From: a virus
Virus record (IMG/VR): IMGVR_UViG_3300037358_000003
Span: 37,773-101,772 of that record
Length of the DNA stretch: 64,000 nucleotides
Direction: 5' to 3' (one strand)
Position 1 is the stretch's first letter, and the number at the start of each line of letters is the position of its first letter. This document shows positions 40,813-48,465 of this stretch, in pieces. The notes under the pieces are model-generated. The model was given only the letters and a program-made list of their open reading frames with translations, had not been told where the DNA came from and ran no database searches. Position numbers and translations under genes: made by a program.

Positions 40813-41339
40813 TGGTCACCCTTGAACCACCCAAATTGCACGGCAGTTCTCCGCCGATGATCATTAGCACAACGAACATCGCACTTTTCGATCTCAGTCA
40901 TAATAGCGTCCCATCGCCAACTACCTAAAATGCCAGAAATCTTCGCACGTTTGTTAGACGGATCTCTGTGGTCAAATTCTAAAACGATTATGTCGGATTC
41001 TCCACAATCCACACATGGGTGATCATTTAGATAGTCGATGAGATGTTGACGATTTTTCGTGTACCGTCGCGCTGCGCATTTGCGATTGTCTTCGTTGCAT
41101 TTTTCACCATTGGCAACACACCAGCAATGGTGATTACAAAACCTAGTGTCATTTCTTCTGTCCGATAAGTCTGCACCGCAGGCGATACATGCATGATCAT
41201 CCGGCGGTGTGTTTCTCTTATGTTTTGACAGATACAAATTGCATTCAGCACACCTCGTGGTAACCGTGTCTATAGTACCGTCTGATTCAATGACGATACT
41301 AACGCGCGTAGAGCCACACCGCTTGCACGGTTTTCTCAT
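40809..41339 (-). CDS. HNH homing endonuclease with zinc-binding head
   Basis: 176 residues from MRKPCKRCGSTRV, set by CTGGAGCAACAA upstream. Two N-terminal CxxC pairs, then ACIACGADLSDRRN; the nuclease part is CVDCGESDIIVLEFDHRD with KCDVRCANDHRR at the end. Related to phage HNH enzymes with several zinc pairs. Overlaps the ferredoxin start. Confidence 0.75.
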   Translation of the reverse strand: MRKPCKRCGSTRVSIVIESDGTIDTVTTRCAECNLYLSKHKRNTPPDDHACIACGADLSDRRNDTRFCNHHCWCVANGEKCNEDNRKCAARRYTKNRQHLIDYLNDHPCVDCGESDIIVLEFDHRDPSNKRAKISGILGSWRWDAIMTEIEKCDVRCANDHRRRTAVQFGWFKGDQ

Positions 41340-41427
41340 TTGTTGCTCCAGTCTTGTTCCCTGGAGAGGGTGGGACCGCGGAGGAACAAGCTCCGCAGCC
41401 CCAGATTTCATAGACGCCTTGTTCGCG

Positions 41428-41550
41428 TCAGACTTTGAACCCGTTATCCCTCAGCCAATCACGCCACGCATGCCATGCGACGATCCCGCCCGCAAGGGCG
41501 AGAAGGCCGACGATGGCAAACGGGGCGAGCATAACGTCAAAGATGCTCAT
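41428..41550 (-). CDS. 40-aa membrane miniprotein
   Basis: MSIFDVMLAPFAIVG, one hydrophobic segment (residues about 7-27) and a charged end (HAWRDWLRDNG). Part of a group of small membrane proteins (41.4-43.1 kb) that could include holins. Confidence 0.6.
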   Translation of the reverse strand: MSIFDVMLAPFAIVGLLALAGGIVAWHAWRDWLRDNGFKV

Positions 41551-41556
41551 CGAGCA

Positions 41557-42102
41557 CTACGGCGTAACAGTGAAAACGTCAGCCGCAGCGGCGCCGGGAG
41601 TAACCGTGATGTTGACGGCAGCCGGTGAGAATGGCGTAACGCCATCAGGCTCCAGGGTCGGAGTACCGTCAGCATTGGTCACGGTAGCGGACGCATTGAA
41701 CGTACCAGCCAGAACTTCAGTGATCTTGCCAGTAGTAGCGTCAACTGTAGCGACGGCAGCGTTGTCCGATGCGTAAGCAACGGTCGCCCCATCGGGGGCA
41801 ACAGCAACATCGCCCTTGTCGTCAACGAATGAAAGTGAAAGTGTGGCCGTAGTGCTATCTACGGAAATGGATGATGCCATATTGGCTCCTTGTAAAGTTA
41901 GAAGTGCGTGTGTCGCGATGGTGTGGGGTGGGTGCGGGATATGATGTTCTGTCCACCATTTACAGAATCTGGTTATCTCCCTGTCAAGTTCATCTACAAC
42001 CCCTTGTTGAACTGACTCGTCTAGGTGTTCGATGCGGTCCGTAATCTCGTCAACGCGGTTATGAACCCAGTTGACAATTGAATCACGATGTCGATCGTCC
42101 AC
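41557..42102 (-). CDS. BIG2-like protein with internal second start
   Basis: 181 residues in the long form. Residues 1-74 are a helical, His/Trp-rich domain (RFCKWWTEHHIPHPPH); residues 75-181, from MASSISVDSTTA, form a Big_2-type Ig domain (VAYASDNAAVATVDATTG). An AGGAGCCAAT ribosome site lies right before Met75 (41880), so a 107-residue short form is probably made too. No stop separates the two parts. May be a virion decoration protein with two forms, or a fusion of two genes. Long form starts with GTG on the previous stop (TAGTG). Confidence 0.6.
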   Translation of the reverse strand: MDDRHRDSIVNWVHNRVDEITDRIEHLDESVQQGVVDELDREITRFCKWWTEHHIPHPPHTIATHALLTLQGANMASSISVDSTTATLSLSFVDDKGDVAVAPDGATVAYASDNAAVATVDATTGKITEVLAGTFNASATVTNADGTPTLEPDGVTPFSPAAVNITVTPGAAAADVFTVTP

Positions 42103-42170
42103 TACACACGCTTAACAAGAAACACGATCAGCAGAACGATGACCACGAGAACTAGAATTCCCCACAGCAT
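42102..42170 (-). CDS. 22-aa single-span membrane peptide
   Basis: MLWGILVLVVIVLLIVFLVKRV is nearly one transmembrane helix with a basic end. It starts on the stop of the gene before and its stop overlaps the next start, so it is translationally coupled on both sides. Resembles phage pinholin-like or regulatory peptides; no direct proof. Confidence 0.5.
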   Translation of the reverse strand: MLWGILVLVVIVLLIVFLVKRV

Positions 42171-42334
42171 CAGTGCGCCACCACTTGATGAGCGACCCAA
42201 ACAAACTGGAAAATCAGTCCGCTAGTAAGTAGCGCAAGTCCGAGCGGCAAGAGCCATGCCTTAGCTGCACCGAGTGCGATTGAAAGGAAACTAATCGCTG
42301 CCATGATGCAGAGAATGAGTGCGAGTATGTTCAC
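42170..42334 (-). CDS. 54-aa two-span membrane protein, holin-like
   Basis: MNILALILCIMAAIS, a short loop, then WLLPLGLALLTSGLIF and a VAHQVVAH end. GTG start with AGGAG. Two hydrophobic segments and small size fit a holin, and the endolysin is about 6 kb upstream in the operon. Confidence 0.6.
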   Translation of the reverse strand: MNILALILCIMAAISFLSIALGAAKAWLLPLGLALLTSGLIFQFVWVAHQVVAH

Positions 42335-42341
42335 GTTGCTC

Positions 42342-42689
42342 CTAAAGTTGAGGCGGGCTGGAACAATTGCCTTTGCTCAGACAACCTTCAATCCAAACTG
42401 CGAATTCTGCAAGTGTTGCGTCTGCTGCGGACAGTCCATCAATCACTTTGGCCACCTGTTGTTCTAGCGCGACCTCGTTGTTCAGTGCGGTTGAATGCTG
42501 ATGGAGTAGGGGGACAATTTCGTCATCCTTAGCAATGATTGTGTGCTGTAGTTGCGTACTAGTGTGGTGATAAATCGTCGTTTGCGCTACGTTGCCGATG
42601 AGACTAAAGAGCGCAATGATGGCCGCTATGCCGACGTAGAATTGCCTGCGTCGGTCCTTCCGAGACTCGCCTTCTGGACGCGGACTCAT
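42342..42689 (-). CDS. membrane-anchored coiled-coil protein
   Basis: 115 residues. Basic N-terminus (KDRRRQF), one transmembrane segment (residues about 18-38), then a helical periplasmic part (STQLQHTIIAKDDEIV). Could be a spanin or a holin partner. Overlaps the gene before by 4 nt. Confidence 0.6.
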   Translation of the reverse strand: MSPRPEGESRKDRRRQFYVGIAAIIALFSLIGNVAQTTIYHHTSTQLQHTIIAKDDEIVPLLHQHSTALNNEVALEQQVAKVIDGLSAADATLAEFAVWIEGCLSKGNCSSPPQL

Positions 42690-43129
42690 GAGTGCTCCAT
42701 GCGTTCGTCGCGTTCTTGTACGCGTTTACGTTCCTCAACTTGCTTATCAACTTCAATTCCCACAGCCTCGGCCTGTCGTTCCATGATACCGCGAAGATTG
42801 TGACCGCCATTTCCGTCTGGCTTGATTTCCCGAAGCACCTCATTCAACATTCGTGTTGTCTGGTTTTGACCTTTGGTTAAGATATCAAGTGTTTTATCGA
42901 CTTTCGTGGTCCAGCCCTGCCTAGCCGGAGTACCCGTACGTGGATCACGATCAATATCAAAGAAAAACTCAGTTAATGTACGCTGATCAAATTCCGTGTT
43001 ACGGGCTTTGAGTTGACGCGTGCGGACCAACCCCATCACGGCTTTGCCGATTCCGAGAATGGCTGCGCCAATGACGGCTGCTGCGACATAGATGAGTAGG
43101 GTTTCAGTCCCTGCTGAAATAGCGAACAC
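42686..43129 (-). CDS. membrane protein, DUF2746/holin-like
   Basis: 147 residues, N-terminal hydrophobic segment (about residues 8-32), then a long charged helix (QGWTTKVDKTLDILTK, VEERKRVQERDERMEHS). Architecture and GW-x-V-x-K-x-LD segment recall the DUF2746 family of actinophage lysis-cassette proteins. Confidence 0.6.
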   Translation of the reverse strand: MFAISAGTETLLIYVAAAVIGAAILGIGKAVMGLVRTRQLKARNTEFDQRTLTEFFFDIDRDPRTGTPARQGWTTKVDKTLDILTKGQNQTTRMLNEVLREIKPDGNGGHNLRGIMERQAEAVGIEVDKQVEERKRVQERDERMEHS

Positions 43130-43185
43130 ATCTACCTATCCTGATTCATTTCGGTGCCGCCCTGTTGGAGTAATTTGATATTCAG

Positions 43186-43812
43186 TCAGATGGTGACAAG
43201 TTCCCCGACGCGCAATTCGTCACGCCAGGGGGTTGGTACGACCTGCTCAACTATTTCAGTCAAGCCTTTTTTCCTGATTAAAATGCAAGCACCGGAAACA
43301 TACTCATCGTTGATACACTTCTTGACCGTTTCCCATACGCGGTACGGACTCAATCGCGACCCAGGTGTATCGTCTGGATAATCTTTGATCCTCATGGGAG
43401 TTTCGACTCGACCTGGAGCAATTGCAAACGCTTCGATTTGTCCCTCGTGTGCCAGTGATTGCGTCAATGATATGACGCCAGCTTTGCTTGCCGAGTATGC
43501 AGCATGATTTGGCTTGCCATGTAGACCAGCAACACTGGCGATAAAGATCAGTTTCTCCACGCCCGCCCAAATGGACGCCTGCGCCACATTGAACGCTCCC
43601 AGGAGATTAGTGGTTATCTCCTCCTCAAACGACGCACGCTCAACTGGGCCAGGATGAGAAACACCCGCGGTCAGTATGACCGTTGTAGGGTTATACACGT
43701 CCAGTGTTTCGGCTACGGCGGTAAGACTACGAACGTCGCATTCTTCATGCGTGACCTTGATCCCTGCAAAGGGCTTGCTCATGCCACCAGCGCCGAGTGT
43801 CAGTATCGTCAC
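43186..43812 (-). CDS. short-chain dehydrogenase/reductase
   Basis: 208 residues. LTLGAGGM is a short nucleotide-binding turn; LIFIASVAG gives the catalytic Ser and YSASKAG the catalytic Tyr-x3-Lys. Probably an NAD(P)-dependent step in nucleotide-sugar synthesis, such as a ketoreductase or epimerase. First Rossmann strands are shortened against typical SDRs (about 240-260). End of the sugar island; its ATG overlaps the nucleotidyltransferase stop. Confidence 0.75.
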   Translation of the reverse strand: MTILTLGAGGMSKPFAGIKVTHEECDVRSLTAVAETLDVYNPTTVILTAGVSHPGPVERASFEEEITTNLLGAFNVAQASIWAGVEKLIFIASVAGLHGKPNHAAYSASKAGVISLTQSLAHEGQIEAFAIAPGRVETPMRIKDYPDDTPGSRLSPYRVWETVKKCINDEYVSGACILIRKKGLTEIVEQVVPTPWRDELRVGELVTI

Positions 43813-44510
43813 AGTTCTCTCGCCACCTCGACCGCCATCTCAAACAGCTGGAGTTCAGAAGGGGTACCGAGCATGGCGCTCGGAGCGTCGTAAGTGATGA
43901 ACTCGCTACCGGACTCAATCATTTTCGCAATGACCGACGAGACGTAGTATTCACCATTGCAGCGAATATCGTTCACAAGAACTTTGACAGCGTGCTCAAC
44001 GAAGTCAGTGCCGCTGCGAAAAAAGTAGATACCCGTCATCGCTTCTGACGAGATCACAGATTTTTCGGCTATCTCTTGCACGATGCGATTGTCCGTCACC
44101 ACGTAGCTGTGATGATCCTTGGACGAACGGAAGGTTACAAACACTCCATCAAATCCATCGGCAGCGTCGATGAAATCATTCACGTCAAGCGCTGCTAGTT
44201 GATCCGCATTTCCGATGAGTAAAGGTTCATCTGTGATCAACGACTCCACGCGCAGGATCGTGTCAACTGCACCTTGAGTCGGTTCGTCCAGGTGATATGC
44301 AATGTCATTGCTTGTGAGGAGCGGCCACACGTCTTCATTGGCTAGTCGTGACACAACAATCACTCTGTGTTCTTGCGCCGGACGCAAGTTGTTGATGACC
44401 CTAGACAGCATGGGCTGACCGCACACGTCTACGAGCGGTTTGGGAAGTTCGTAGCCTGCTTCAGCGAAGCGCGTTCCTAGTCCTGCGGCGGGCACAACAA
44501 CGTTTAGCAC
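43809..44510 (-). CDS. sugar nucleotidyltransferase
   Basis: 233 residues. VVPAAGLGTRF-x6-PKPLVDVCGQPML is the NTP-transferase signature; IGNADQLAALD carries the metal-binding Asp. It should activate a sugar phosphate to an NDP-sugar or CDP-type donor. Works with the SDR and the acyltransferase of this island to make a special sugar for the transferases. 1-nt gap to the gene before. Confidence 0.8.
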   Translation of the reverse strand: MLNVVVPAAGLGTRFAEAGYELPKPLVDVCGQPMLSRVINNLRPAQEHRVIVVSRLANEDVWPLLTSNDIAYHLDEPTQGAVDTILRVESLITDEPLLIGNADQLAALDVNDFIDAADGFDGVFVTFRSSKDHHSYVVTDNRIVQEIAEKSVISSEAMTGIYFFRSGTDFVEHAVKVLVNDIRCNGEYYVSSVIAKMIESGSEFITYDAPSAMLGTPSELQLFEMAVEVAREL

Positions 44511-45182
44511 TTACACCCTCGCCATGTTTATTTTGCGAATGTATTCTTCTGAATAATGCGAGTCGTGCGAATAGTGTGTACCTTGCAGACTGTCCGTAAC
44601 GGAGTAGTCAAGCGCCTCTAGACAGATTCCTGCGACCCGTTCCAATCCGCAATGCTCAAACGCATCGTAAATCTGCGTGTCGTAATAACCAATCGCTAGC
44701 AGGCGGTCTATGACCGAGCGTTGCGCAAACATCGCTGGGCCAAGAATGCCATGATACGAAGTTGGGAACGGTATGCCCATGCGGTGTAGTTGTTGATTGC
44801 CCCACACGCTGAGGTGAACCGAGTTTCGATCCCAGCCCCAATCGTGTTCGCTATTGCTCCAGTGACGAATGGTGGTGAGTGGTTGCGATTCTAGGTGGTC
44901 AAGATTCGCAGTAACGATCAGGCTGTCAAAGATGAGTGCGTAGTGTTCGGCGTTCGGGAACCCACGAACAGCGAACGCAAATGCTCCGTGTGCATATCCA
45001 TGATTGCCAATGTCAGCAACGATGCAACCGCGGTCACGGCACCATTTCAGGTAGCTCTTGTCGTCACTATCGCTATCGACTACGACAATCGGTGGATTGT
45101 CATGATGATGCTGAATGGCGGTTACTGCCTCGTAAATGACTGGGCGGGACTTGTCAAACTTGCAGGGGATCACGAACAACAT
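44511..45182 (-). CDS. glycosyltransferase-like protein
   Basis: 223 residues from MLFVIPCKFDKS. GT-A-type start (IVVVDSDSDDKSYLKW), then HGILGPAMFAQR and a closing HYSHDSHYSEEY. A DxD-like YALIFDSL. Family assignment is not firm. An upstream Met at 45188 is an alternative start. Confidence 0.6.
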   Translation of the reverse strand: MLFVIPCKFDKSRPVIYEAVTAIQHHHDNPPIVVVDSDSDDKSYLKWCRDRGCIVADIGNHGYAHGAFAFAVRGFPNAEHYALIFDSLIVTANLDHLESQPLTTIRHWSNSEHDWGWDRNSVHLSVWGNQQLHRMGIPFPTSYHGILGPAMFAQRSVIDRLLAIGYYDTQIYDAFEHCGLERVAGICLEALDYSVTDSLQGTHYSHDSHYSEEYIRKINMARV

Positions 45183-45405
45183 ATTCACCGCCGCAACTGA
45201 GGCAAACGTGTATTTCCTTGCAAAACCATCGACCGTCAGTTATCTGAACATTGGCCCAAACGTGATACATCTCCACCATCGGTTCAGCACACTTAATGCA
45301 GGTTGCTTGGCGATAGGTAATGGGTGAGTGCGATGCTTCAGGTTCCCATTTCTCGATAAGACGCACGATCTCAGAATACGGAATGCTTATGGTTTCGCTG
45401 GCCAC
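45154..45405 (-). CDS. zinc-binding protein, 83 aa
   Basis: ATCIKCAEPMVE and VCLSCGGEYVV form two CxxC pairs about 32 residues apart, a zinc ribbon. Overlaps the glycosyltransferase start by about 29 nt and the acyltransferase end by 19 nt; the two CxxC pairs argue it is real. Confidence 0.55.
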   Translation of the reverse strand: MASETISIPYSEIVRLIEKWEPEASHSPITYRQATCIKCAEPMVEMYHVWANVQITDGRWFCKEIHVCLSCGGEYVVRDPLQV

Positions 45406-45956
45406 AATCCCACCACTCTAGCGTTGTCCGGCACAAACGATTGCGGCAAGACGATTGCGCCAGCGCCAATGGTGACGCCGTTGCCGATCTTGACTCGATC
45501 GCAAATCGTCGCGTTCGCACCGATCAAACAATCGCTACCGATCTCAACATCGCCAGCAATGACAGCACCTGGACACACGGTAGTGAAGTCACTAATCGTG
45601 CAGCGCGTCATGCTCACGGCGTAATTGATATGAACGTCTCGACCGAGCGTTACGGAATGCAACAACACGGTGCCGGGTGCGATGACGCAGCCGGGTCCAG
45701 CAGTAACCGACGCGCCACAAATGGCCGATGGGTCGATCAGTGCCGACGCTCCCTCTAGTATGCACATCTCAGCGATTCGTCTGCGTTCAGATGGCTTGTT
45801 GATACCGATGATGACAGTACCAGTCCACGGCATCGCTTGACTGATATTGGCATCATAGAGTGCAAGTTCTTCGTCGGGATGAACGCGCTGCCAAATTGAT
45901 AAAATATCTTTTCCGTGAGATCCTGCGGCGCAAAGTAAGTTTGTCACGTATGCCAA
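45387..45956 (-). CDS. NeuD-like sugar O/N-acyltransferase
   Basis: 189 residues. N-terminal nucleotide-binding-like part (LLCAAGSHGKDILSIW), then left-handed beta-helix hexapeptide repeats (PGCVIAPGTVLLHSVTLG, VEIGSDCLIGANATI, IGNGVTIGAGAIV). The architecture matches sialic acid and bacillosamine-type acetyltransferases. Probably acetylates the sugar made by the island. Confidence 0.8.
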   Translation of the reverse strand: MAYVTNLLCAAGSHGKDILSIWQRVHPDEELALYDANISQAMPWTGTVIIGINKPSERRRIAEMCILEGASALIDPSAICGASVTAGPGCVIAPGTVLLHSVTLGRDVHINYAVSMTRCTISDFTTVCPGAVIAGDVEIGSDCLIGANATICDRVKIGNGVTIGAGAIVLPQSFVPDNARVVGLWPAKP

Positions 45957-46600
45957 CCTTGTGCGCGATTATTGCCGATGTGAAGCACTCTCGGATCGTC
46001 GTTAATGTTGCCAAATATTCCGAAGTGGAAATTGTAGAAGTTCAGCGTGTCGGTGATGCCACGCTCTAGTCCGTCACCGGGTTCGGCCAGACACAACTGT
46101 GTTACGTCAATTGGCACAAGCATCGGGTTAAACGTGAACAAGCGATGCGTGCTGACATAACCATCACGCTGTGTGTACTCATCGGCATACTGCTGCATGT
46201 AACCACCGACCGCAGATTCCTCAGCGTTAACCGGCTGACGGTAAAGTGCGATCTGCGCGAGCAGTGGGTCGTTGTCGAGAATACCAACCATGTCGTGCAG
46301 TGGAATCTCGCATTGAGCGACCATATCGCCCTCCCAGTGCAGCACGTAGTCTGCGTTCATGTCCCACGCGGTTTCCCACGCCGACCTGACTGCGCCAGCT
46401 AGACCTCTGCGGGTTTCGTGGTGAACTTGCTTGTCAAACTGCGGGTACTGCACGCGCATTTGTTCCGCGTAATGGGGATCGCCGGAATCGTTTATTAGCA
46501 CCATTTCGTCAATGAGAAAAACGTGTTTCTCTAGTGAGGCGACAGCGTGGCGGAGGTAGTCTGGTCTGCCGTCATCCAGTACAACGCACACAATGCTCAT
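45944..46600 (-). CDS. glycosyltransferase, GT-A fold
   Basis: 218 residues from MSIVCVVLDDGRPDYL. EMVLINDSGD, then YVLHWEGDMVAQCE with the ED metal motif, and HDMVGILDND. Family 2-like. Start overlaps the stop of the gene before (ATGA). Ends HIGNNRAQGWH. Confidence 0.7.
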   Translation of the reverse strand: MSIVCVVLDDGRPDYLRHAVASLEKHVFLIDEMVLINDSGDPHYAEQMRVQYPQFDKQVHHETRRGLAGAVRSAWETAWDMNADYVLHWEGDMVAQCEIPLHDMVGILDNDPLLAQIALYRQPVNAEESAVGGYMQQYADEYTQRDGYVSTHRLFTFNPMLVPIDVTQLCLAEPGDGLERGITDTLNFYNFHFGIFGNINDDPRVLHIGNNRAQGWHT

Positions 46601-47271
46601 CTGTTGCCCCAGATCGCGTTCATGGTCGCCACGTTTTGTCCAGCATACATCCAACGCTCAGGGCCGCTTACCGACTCATAGTGAACGATGGTTGATTCGG
46701 CCACATATTTGCAAACGTAGCCAGCCTCATTGACGGACATGCACAACGCACAATCTTCGTAACCATTGCGAAAGGATAAATCAAATCCACCAACAGCGTT
46801 GAACACACTCCGACGAATCACAAGGCAAGCCCCAGTAACGCCGTCAACAATACGTGTCGGCAACTCCTGCTTGATTTCCTCACCGCCAGCGGAACCGTTG
46901 CCGTGCCACAATCGCACCCCGCTAGTTTGCAAATCTCCCGCTGGGTGAACGATGCGAGGCCCGGCGATTGCAACTTGTGGATCATCAAATGCGGCGATCA
47001 GTGGTGGTAGCCAATTAGGTTGTGGAATCGTGTCTTGATTAAGGAAACAGATCAGGTCTGCGTGAGATAAAGACGCACCTTCGTTGGACGCAGCACCGAA
47101 GCCGAGATTAGTGGTGTTACGAACAACTGCATCAGCAGCCACATCCCAGTCTTCGCCATTGAGCACTAGGATTATTTCTATGCCCTCTGTGTTTGCGTGT
47201 AGGGCGCCCAAACACTCATCTAGGTACTTCCTGTCACCGTAACAGGGGATGACCACAGATGCATGCATCAC
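46597..47271 (-). CDS. family 2 glycosyltransferase, rhamnosyltransferase-like
   Basis: 225 residues. SVVIPCYGDRKYLDECL, VRNTTNLGFGAASNEG and ICFLNQDTIPQPNWL are typical of the WbbL-like branch; VDGVTGACLVIRR and GFDLSFRNGYEDCAL close the active site. Start is GTG at 47271 or ATG at 47268. Confidence 0.85.
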   Translation of the reverse strand: MMHASVVIPCYGDRKYLDECLGALHANTEGIEIILVLNGEDWDVAADAVVRNTTNLGFGAASNEGASLSHADLICFLNQDTIPQPNWLPPLIAAFDDPQVAIAGPRIVHPAGDLQTSGVRLWHGNGSAGGEEIKQELPTRIVDGVTGACLVIRRSVFNAVGGFDLSFRNGYEDCALCMSVNEAGYVCKYVAESTIVHYESVSGPERWMYAGQNVATMNAIWGNR

Positions 47272-47984
47272 GGATGCAACACTAGCCGACTCGGAATCGG
47301 ATCGTGCACGGTCGGCACGTTAATGAGTTCGCCCCATTCTTTGCGTAATTGCTCATCTTCAAAATCTCTAAGCCGCTGGTAATGTGCAACATCACCACGC
47401 GCACGATCAGCGTCAGACAGCGCACCGAGCCACAAATCGCGCTTGGCGACATAATGCGAAAAGTCCCGGTACTGCCACTCCCGAATCGCCAGCACGCCAC
47501 CAACACCACCTGAAATACTCACGTCGTGTTGACCCATAGTCAGTAGCGCAGTGGGATTCCATCTGTAGCAAGTTTTGTGCCAAAATTTTGGAGCGATAAC
47601 GCGCGTGTTCCAGTTGTGATGCACGAATGCCTGAAGATACAATTTGTTGTGCGGACAGTCTGCCAACGCTTCAACAACAGTGCGACCGTCTAGTGAGTAC
47701 AGAAACTCGTCGGCGTCGAAGGGTGCGATCCACTCCGCGCCATCAATGCCTGCGTGAGTAGCGAGTCCATTCATCACTGCCGCTTGATGGAATATGGGAT
47801 TGGCGTCGTGCCGCACGTCCAACTGCCCAGTCTCCGCAGCCAGCGTTTCAACGATCTGTGCGGTGCCATCAGTAGACGGCCCAACGCTCACGTAGATGCG
47901 ATCTAGTCCCTCGCAAAGGTGGTGGCGCAACACGGTTTCAATTATTTGCGCCTCATCCCTACACGCAATAATGCCCGCAATCAC
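47268..47984 (-). CDS. glycosyltransferase family 2/92-like
   Basis: 238 residues. IIACRDEAQIIETVLRHH at the start, IYVSVGPSTDGT and WIAPFDADEFL with the DAD metal site. The later HHNWNTRVIAPKFW and HDVSISGG are typical of the Glyco_tranf_2_4 group. GTG start overlapping the previous stop. Confidence 0.8.
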   Translation of the reverse strand: MIAGIIACRDEAQIIETVLRHHLCEGLDRIYVSVGPSTDGTAQIVETLAAETGQLDVRHDANPIFHQAAVMNGLATHAGIDGAEWIAPFDADEFLYSLDGRTVVEALADCPHNKLYLQAFVHHNWNTRVIAPKFWHKTCYRWNPTALLTMGQHDVSISGGVGGVLAIREWQYRDFSHYVAKRDLWLGALSDADRARGDVAHYQRLRDFEDEQLRKEWGELINVPTVHDPIPSRLVLHP

Positions 47985-48154
47985 GCACGCAACTCCCGCA
48001 AGTGACGCTCACACAATCCGAGTTCGTTGGCAACGGGCGAGTAGCAGCGGGTCGGCTCACCATACCAACATTGAGTGCTCGGCATGACCCACGCGTTATT
48101 GCAAGCGGGTGCGGCGATAGGAAGACCGTAGGGGCGGTCAATGATTGCAACCAT
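47981..48154 (-). CDS. small Cys/His protein, paralog of the 17521 gene
   Basis: 57 residues, MVAIIDRPYGLPIAAP, then CNNAW, QCWYGEPTRC and ANELGLCERHLREL. Same PV-N-LGLC-RHL core as the protein at 17521-17688. ATG overlaps the Pup-like gene stop (TAATG) and its own stop overlaps the glycosyltransferase GTG. Confidence 0.65.
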   Translation of the reverse strand: MVAIIDRPYGLPIAAPACNNAWVMPSTQCWYGEPTRCYSPVANELGLCERHLRELRA

Positions 48155-48300
48155 TACTCTCCACCCCTTTCATCATCCAACACTGCGTCGATCTCGTCAA
48201 TGAGTGAATCGAACTTGGCTCGGAGCTTGGCGGCGTCTACGTGGTTCGGTTTCTTCGCAGCGGCATCATCACGCTGTTGCTTGCGGGTTTGATGTTCCAT
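48154..48300 (-). CDS. Pup-like protein, 48 aa, ending GGE
   Basis: Charged and probably disordered N-terminal half (TRKQQRDDAAAKKPNH), one helix KFDSLIDEIDAVLDD, then ERGGE as the C-terminus. The helix matches the conserved helix of actinobacterial Pup (D-x-L-x-DEID-x-VL-x-x) and the end GG-E is the form that PafA can ligate to lysine. The 11 residues that separate the helix from the GG in cellular Pup are missing. Could be a Pup mimic, a decoy for the proteasome system or a tag on virion proteins. The match is short, so a chance helix is possible. ATG at 48300; the coding context is the late operon. Confidence 0.6.
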   Translation of the reverse strand: MEHQTRKQQRDDAAAKKPNHVDAAKLRAKFDSLIDEIDAVLDDERGGE

Positions 48301-48465
48301 ATCGTCCCCCCGAATGTGGACGCCTTCTCCACAAAACCAACGCTCAGCATTTGGAAATGCGGAGCGAGGATGGCACCGACATCAGCGGAACTGCCCCTCG
48401 TGTGTCCCAAATGCGGACCACAAGGAGAAATGAACGTGACGCTTAACTCGATACCTGGAGGTTGA
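48292..48465 (+). CDS. possible + strand zinc-ribbon protein
   Basis: 57 residues from MFHIVPPNVDAFS. LSIWKCGARMAPTSAELP then VCPKCGPQGEMNV looks like a genuine zinc ribbon with a good length between pairs. It overlaps the start of the Pup-like gene on the other strand, and no promoter or ribosome site is evident. Real or accidental cannot be settled from sequence. Confidence 0.3.
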   Translation: MFHIVPPNVDAFSTKPTLSIWKCGARMAPTSAELPLVCPKCGPQGEMNVTLNSIPGG

